The notes under the pieces: model-generated
What the model saw: the letters and a program-made list of their open reading frames with translations, nothing else
Database searches by the model: none
Told to the model about the DNA's origin: nothing
NCBI GenBank assembly: GCA_946886475.1
Contig: CAMPIQ010000037.1
Coordinates: forward strand, 1 to 26,134
Reading direction: 5' to 3'
DNA from: an uncultured Chitinophagales bacterium
GTDB taxonomy: Bacteria; Bacteroidota; Bacteroidia; Chitinophagales; Chitinophagaceae
Length of the DNA stretch: 26,134 nt
Shown here: piece by piece, positions 21,810 through 26,134 of the stretch
How positions within the stretch are numbered: position 1 is the stretch's first letter
How the letters are laid out: each line of letters opens with the position of its first letter
Position numbers and translations under genes: made by a program

Positions 21810-23306
21810 ATGACAGTAAAAAAATCATTTGGAATCATACTGGTAGCAGCCGCCATATCTGCCGGAAGTATATGGGGGTACGGACAATACCAGCAAAAAG
21901 ACATGTCCGGCTTAACTGATAAAGACCATTCATCATTGTTTAAAAATGCAAGCTATACCGGCACACTGGAAAGCGGGCCTGGCGTTGACTTTGAAAAAGC
22001 CGCCACCAAAGCTGTTCCTTCGGTGGTACATATTAAAACCATTACCACGGTGAAGGCATCTTCAAATATACCTGACATGCAAAACCATCCGTTTTTTGAT
22101 TTTTTTGGTGATGAGATGCTCAGAGGCAGGGGAAGTGCAGAGCCGCAGCAAAAAAGAGGTTCCGGTTCCGGTGTCATCATCACGGCAGACGGATACATTG
22201 TTACCAATAACCACGTGGTGGATGGAGCGGATGAACTATCCGTTACGCTTAGTAATAATAAAACCTATACAGGCAAAGTAATTGGAAGAGATCCAAGTAC
22301 CGACCTGGCTGTAATAAAAATTGATGCGAACAATCTTCCCAGTATAAATTTTGCCAGTTCAGATGATACACATCTCGGACAATGGGTATTGGCCATTGGT
22401 TACCCGCTGAACCTGGATGCAACCGTAACATCAGGGATCATCAGTGCCAAATCAAGAAGCATCGGGATCAACAGCCGACAGAGCAAAACGCCACTGGAAG
22501 CCTTCATCCAGACGGATGCTGCCATCAATCCCGGCAACAGTGGTGGTGCACTGGTAAATACCGAAGGTGATCTTATTGGAATCAACAGCGCCATTGCTTC
22601 ACCAACCGGTTCTTATGCTGGTTATGGATATGCCATCCCTTCAAACATTGTGAAAAAAGTTGCGGGAGATCTCATCAAATTCGGAAGTTCCAAAAGAGCT
22701 TACCTGGGCATCATGTTTGGCAATGACCGGATGACGGAAGAAGACCGTGAGAAAAACAATATCAAAGAAGGCAAGGGTGTTTTCGTAATAGAAGTATCAC
22801 CAAACAGTGCAGCTTCCGAAGCAGGTATCCAACAAGGAGATTTCATTACTAAGATCAATGGAACAACCATTAAAACAGGAACCGAGATCATTGAAAAAAT
22901 AGCAGCTATGCGTCCGGGTGATAAAGTGAATATTAGTTTCCAGCGTAACGGCATGGAAAGAAGTGCCAATGTTGTATTAAAAGGAGATGCAGGCACCTAT
23001 GCAAGTATAAAAGAGCAGGCCGTTGAGCAATTAGGCGCTTCCCTGGAAGCTTTGGATGAGCAGGCCTCTGCAAAGCTGGGCATTTCCGGTGGGCTGGTTG
23101 TAAAAAAACTGGGACAGGGATTGCTTGCACAACAAACAAGGATCAAAGAAGGATTTATCATTCTTTCAGTAAATAATCAAAAGGTATCAAGTGTTGAAGC
23201 ATTACAAATGGCCCTGGGCAGCACGGGCAACAGTGCCATCATCAGCGGCATTTATCCGGGGCAGCCAAACAGGGTGTACCAGTATGCGCTGAATGACCTT
23301 CAATAA
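21810..23306 (+). CDS. htrA: HtrA/DegP-family periplasmic serine protease
   Basis: An envelope quality-control protease and chaperone that degrades misfolded periplasmic proteins. The frame opens at 21726, but the ATG at 21810 (MTVKKSFGIILVAAAISAGSIWG) gives the N-terminal signal or anchor at once, so I take that start (498 residues). From it the catalytic triad is H135 (VTNNHVVDG), D165 (STDLAVIKID) and S244 (NPGNSGGALVN). Two PDZ domains follow: the first at about residues 295-390 (RAYLGIMFGN, then AASEAGIQQGDFITKINGT), the second near the end (LGISGGLVVKKLGQG). A Phe-rich loop with HPFFDFFGDE is typical of the Bacteroidota DegQ-like forms. The two-component genes downstream suggest stress control. 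Confidence 0.94.
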   Translation: MTVKKSFGIILVAAAISAGSIWGYGQYQQKDMSGLTDKDHSSLFKNASYTGTLESGPGVDFEKAATKAVPSVVHIKTITTVKASSNIPDMQNHPFFDFFGDEMLRGRGSAEPQQKRGSGSGVIITADGYIVTNNHVVDGADELSVTLSNNKTYTGKVIGRDPSTDLAVIKIDANNLPSINFASSDDTHLGQWVLAIGYPLNLDATVTSGIISAKSRSIGINSRQSKTPLEAFIQTDAAINPGNSGGALVNTEGDLIGINSAIASPTGSYAGYGYAIPSNIVKKVAGDLIKFGSSKRAYLGIMFGNDRMTEEDREKNNIKEGKGVFVIEVSPNSAASEAGIQQGDFITKINGTTIKTGTEIIEKIAAMRPGDKVNISFQRNGMERSANVVLKGDAGTYASIKEQAVEQLGASLEALDEQASAKLGISGGLVVKKLGQGLLAQQTRIKEGFIILSVNNQKVSSVEALQMALGSTGNSAIISGIYPGQPNRVYQYALNDLQ

Positions 23307-23343
23307 ATTTTTCCTGAACTTTTGGGTTGGTTTTTGGTTATCG

Positions 23344-23370
23344 TGCCCCGCCATTTGGTGGGGCATTTTT
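23344..23370 (+). terminator. Intrinsic terminator after htrA
   Basis: A 9-bp stem (23344-23352 with 23357-23365, one G-T pair), loop ATTT, followed by TTTTT. It shows htrA can be transcribed alone, apart from the two-component genes behind it. Confidence 0.88.
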
Positions 23371-23471
23371 CAGATCCATGCATATAGGTACAATTGAATG
23401 ATCCGGTCCTTTATCATTTTAAAATCTGTCCGCCCATTCAAACCTTGATGTGAGGTTGTATTTTTAATCTT

Positions 23472-24149
23472 ATGAAGATCCTGATTATTGAAGATGAGCC
23501 GGCCCTTCAGCAATCCATACTCACCTATCTGGGTTACCAGGGATTTGTATGTGAAGCCGTAGCTGATTTTTTAACCGGTCTGGAAAAAGTGCGGCAACAT
23601 CAATATGATTGTGTGGTGATCGATATCAATTTACCATATGGAAGCGGGCTGCAGATCGTAAAGGAATTGAAGGAGATCGGATCCAGGTCAGGCATCATTA
23701 TCATTTCGGCAAGAAATTCATTGGAAGATAAACTGAAAGGGCTTGAACTGGGATCAGATGATTATCTCACAAAGCCATTTCATTTATCGGAATTAAATGC
23801 ACGCATTCTCGCCATCATCAGGAGAAGGAATTTTGAGGGCAAAAAAGCAATCGTCTTTAATGAAATTGAATTAGCACCTGAAGAGCAAAGAGTGCTTGTG
23901 GAAAAAAAAGCGGTTGACCTCACGGATAAGGAATATCATCTCCTCGAATATTTTATAGCCAACCAGCGCAGGGTGCTGACAAAAGCTGCCATTGCATCGC
24001 ATATCTGGGGAGATGAGTATGAACAGATGAACAGTTATGATTTTATTTATACGCATATCAAAAATCTACGCAAAAAGCTGCTTGATGCAGGAGCCGGAGA
24101 TTACATTAAGACCATGCATGGTGTAGGATATAAATTCACAGATACCTGA
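23472..24149 (+). CDS. OmpR/PhoB-family response regulator
   Basis: A 225-residue DNA-binding response regulator. The receiver domain has the acidic pair E7/D8, phospho-acceptor D51 (CVVIDINLPYGSG), Ser79 switch (IIIISARN) and K101 (YLTKPF). A winged-helix output domain occupies about residues 127-223 (LTDKEYHLLEYFIANQRRVLTKAAIASHIWGDE, ending IKTMHGVGYKF). It precedes its histidine kinase by 39 bases on the same strand, a usual order for a two-component operon. There is no clear -7 box upstream; TATTTTTA just before the start is a near match. Targets are unknown, but adjacency to htrA makes envelope stress plausible. Confidence 0.96.
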   Translation: MKILIIEDEPALQQSILTYLGYQGFVCEAVADFLTGLEKVRQHQYDCVVIDINLPYGSGLQIVKELKEIGSRSGIIIISARNSLEDKLKGLELGSDDYLTKPFHLSELNARILAIIRRRNFEGKKAIVFNEIELAPEEQRVLVEKKAVDLTDKEYHLLEYFIANQRRVLTKAAIASHIWGDEYEQMNSYDFIYTHIKNLRKKLLDAGAGDYIKTMHGVGYKFTDT

Positions 24150-24188
24150 CGAACATTTTATGGATCACTTTGAAATAAAATCTTATTC

Positions 24189-25451
24189 ATGAAATTACTG
24201 ACGAAAACCACATTGTACTTCCTGGTGGCCATTATTCCTCTTCTGGCAATAGCGGGCTATTTTATGTTTGATCATTTCAATAAGCAGATCAATGAAAGAG
24301 CCGACCAGGAATTATTATATGAAGAAGTGCAATGGGTTCAGTACCTGAAAGCAGCTACCTCCAATGGCAGTAATTTCATTTTGCGTTCGCCTGATCTTTT
24401 AATTTACCCGGTTGATAAAGAAACCAGCAGGTACCCAAGGATATCCACCTTATATGGAACAAAGGCCAATGAAAATGTACAGGTTCCATTCCGTCAGCTT
24501 GAACATGTGGTTAATATCAATGGCATACACTACCAGATCCTTATCCGTAAATCGCAGGAACAAAAACTGGCGCTCATTACCAATATTGCCACCAGCATGT
24601 TACTGGTATTTGCAGGTTTGTTGCTGGCCACCCTGATATTCAATTATGTGATCAGTAAAAGATTATGGAAACCATTCCGTACCTCTCTTCAAAAGATCAG
24701 GAATATTGAATTACAGAAAATGGCAGATATACATTTTGAGCCATCAGGTATCAGGGAATTCAATGAACTCAATGCTTCGCTGAACAGCATGACGGATAAG
24801 ATCCAGAAAGATTATATAAACATGAAAGAGTTTACTGAAGATGCAGCACATGAAATGCAGACGCCGCTGGCCGTTGCACATACTAAGCTGGAATTATTAT
24901 TACAGGATGCACATCTTGACGCCTCACATACCGAAGCTGTAGTGCAGGCTTCGGCTGCACTTAACCGTTTAAGTAAATTAAACCAGTCCCTTTTACTGCT
25001 GGCCAAAATAGACAATAATCAATACGATGCATCGGTACCCATAAACCTGGCTGATACCACCAGGAAATACCTGAATTTGTTTGATGAAATGATAAGGCAT
25101 AAAAAAATAATCGTTGAAACAAATATCAGGGAAGAATTTGAGTGCCTGATCCATCCTTTTCTGGCCGATTCGCTTATTAGTAATCTTATTGGAAACGCAA
25201 TAAAGTATAACCGGGATTATGGGAAATTAATCATCACATCGGACCAGCATACTTATTGTATCAGCAATACCAGCCACCTCACCGGAATTGATCCGGATAA
25301 CGTTTTCAGAAGATTTAAATCAGCTTCCGTAACCAGGAGTGATTCAAATGGATTAGGACTGGCCATCATCAAGAAGATAGCCGACACTCACCAGCTCAGC
25401 GTTAGCTACCGGCATGAAAATGACATGCACATTTTCTGCCTGAGAAAATAA
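24189..25451 (+). CDS. Two-component sensor histidine kinase
   Basis: A 420-residue inner-membrane histidine kinase. It has transmembrane helices at about residues 8-28 and 133-153, enclosing a periplasmic sensor of roughly 105 residues with no recognised fold. A HAMP-like linker (about 155-210) leads to the dimerisation helix with phospho-His221 (EFTEDAAHEMQTPLAV). The ATP-binding domain has the N box at 332-340 (NLIGNAIKY, N336) and the G2 box GLGLA at 388-392. Its G1 box, normally DxGxG, is not conserved: the place reads SNTSHLTG. Several members of the wider family tolerate this, so the kinase may still be active. It is transcribed behind its response regulator. Confidence 0.95.
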   Translation: MKLLTKTTLYFLVAIIPLLAIAGYFMFDHFNKQINERADQELLYEEVQWVQYLKAATSNGSNFILRSPDLLIYPVDKETSRYPRISTLYGTKANENVQVPFRQLEHVVNINGIHYQILIRKSQEQKLALITNIATSMLLVFAGLLLATLIFNYVISKRLWKPFRTSLQKIRNIELQKMADIHFEPSGIREFNELNASLNSMTDKIQKDYINMKEFTEDAAHEMQTPLAVAHTKLELLLQDAHLDASHTEAVVQASAALNRLSKLNQSLLLLAKIDNNQYDASVPINLADTTRKYLNLFDEMIRHKKIIVETNIREEFECLIHPFLADSLISNLIGNAIKYNRDYGKLIITSDQHTYCISNTSHLTGIDPDNVFRRFKSASVTRSDSNGLGLAIIKKIADTHQLSVSYRHENDMHIFCLRK

Positions 25452-25592
25452 ATTCAGCATAACAGAAAATCAAAAATGTTCTTATTGAACGCGCCTGGTT
25501 ACCGGCTAAGGAATCAATATTTTTTTTAGACATTATTTTCCGGATACAGGCCAGTCATGATACAAATATTGAAAGCACCCTGAAAATCCTTA

Positions 25593-26134
25593 TTAACGAA
25601 CATTACTAATTGTCCGGGTATATATCTTTCTCCGGTTATTACTGATTCGAAATATATACAGGCCTTTGTTGTTGAATGTATATTTTGAAACCGGAATATG
25701 GTTCATTCCTTTGAAAGTCCTGTACCTGGTGCTGTAAACCATCTGACCTATTCCATTAACCACTTCCAGTGTTATTTCTTCTTCATCATCCGACCGATAT
25801 TGAATAACAAACCGGCTACCATCAAACATTAAAAGCATCCTGTTGGGTGGTTCAGATGGAGCATCTAATTTTTTTGTGTTGCTAAAACTTACTGTGCCCT
25901 GGCTGGTTACGGATCTTATACGATAATAAACTTCGGTTTGCTGATACTTTTCATAGTAAGAAAAGGACCTTATTTGATCGTTTGTTATTAGTAGGACAGC
26001 GGTTTGGAAAAAATCTCTTCCATTAAAACTTTTCTCCACAATAAAATGACTGGCATCAAACAAAGAAGCAACTGTCCATATGAGTCCCACCTTCCCTGCT
26101 GAATCACGATTCAAATCAAAATGGTTGAATTGTA
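25593..26134 (-). CDS. C-terminal part of a secreted protein with T9SS-type tail (partial)
   Basis: The 3' part of a larger gene that runs off the right edge: the frame has no stop up to base 26134, and the apparent start at 26114 is only an internal TTG codon. The visible ~180 residues begin with a fibronectin-type-III-like or related beta repeat (FIVEKSFNGRDF, then YYRIRSVTSQGTVSFSNTKKL), a common last module before a sorting signal. They end with a beta-sandwich tail (ITLEVVNGIGQMVY, then GMNHIPVSKYTFNNKGLYIFRI). This resembles the type A C-terminal domain of the Bacteroidota type IX secretion system, so the full protein is likely surface-exposed or secreted. The final residues (TRTISNVR) are slightly unlike the usual ending, so the class is not certain. 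The main domain cannot be known. Confidence 0.82.
   Translation of the reverse strand, partial: QFNHFDLNRDSAGKVGLIWTVASLFDASHFIVEKSFNGRDFFQTAVLLITNDQIRSFSYYEKYQQTEVYYRIRSVTSQGTVSFSNTKKLDAPSEPPNRMLLMFDGSRFVIQYRSDDEEEITLEVVNGIGQMVYSTRYRTFKGMNHIPVSKYTFNNKGLYIFRISNNRRKIYTRTISNVR

Noticed and set aside
1..26134. CRISPR array, insertion sequence, phage module, toxin-antitoxin pair, tRNA or rRNA gene
   Set aside because: I searched for repeats with regular spacers, transposase or integrase motifs, paired small toxin-like genes and tRNA-like cloverleaf ends and found none I could support.

Overview
The window looks like chromosomal DNA from a member of the Bacteroidota, most likely the Chitinophagaceae or a close relative (the family is an inference). 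The signs are a SusC/SusD outer-membrane pair, a type IX secretion-like C-terminal domain, a PepSY-like periplasmic protein, lipoproteins with Bacteroidota-style signal peptides, almost no Shine-Dalgarno sequences, and repeated perfect copies of the Bacteroidota -7 promoter element TAnnTTTG just upstream of genes. I see no tRNA or rRNA gene, CRISPR array, insertion sequence or phage module. The window reads as a stable housekeeping and accessory region.

Left part (1-9000). A DEAD-box RNA helicase (+) is followed by two small unknown proteins (+), a stand-alone receiver-domain response regulator (-), a 73-residue unknown (+), the Na+/H+ antiporter NhaA (-), a small conserved protein of a family that is often mislabelled (-), and a lipocalin-like lipoprotein (-). 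The 424-base gap at 5352-5775 has no gene, but its minus strand carries what looks like a free-standing ~105-nt small RNA with its own -7 box and terminator. Next come an OsmC-family protein (+), an AI-2E/PerM-family membrane protein (-), and a three-gene minus-strand operon (63-residue two-TM protein, 171-residue membrane-anchored protein, Rnk/GreA-like factor). Upstream of that operon is a possible 54-residue leaderless small ORF.

Middle part (9000-16500). A hotdog thioesterase-like gene (-) is divergent from a fatty-acid hydroxylase/sterol desaturase family gene (+), which overlaps a haloacid-dehalogenase-type HAD gene. A secreted M1 aminopeptidase (+) converges on a lipoprotein subtilisin-like protease (-) across a strong GC-rich hairpin. 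An aldo/keto reductase (-) is divergent from a PepSY-like secreted protein (+).

Right part (16900-26134). A susC-susD operon (-) has no glycoside hydrolase or regulator next to it. It is divergent from an HtrA/DegP protease (+), which is followed by an OmpR-type two-component pair (+). The window ends inside a secreted protein carrying a T9SS-type tail (-). HtrA beside a two-component system suggests an envelope-stress module. The region upstream of htrA carries three copies of a CTGTTAAA element, two in direct repeat exactly 22 bp apart, and looser palindromes of the same half-site lie in front of other genes.

The items most worth checking are the small RNA at 5526-5634, the leaderless small ORF at 8797-8961, the leaderless-start pattern, and the CTGTTAAA array before htrA.
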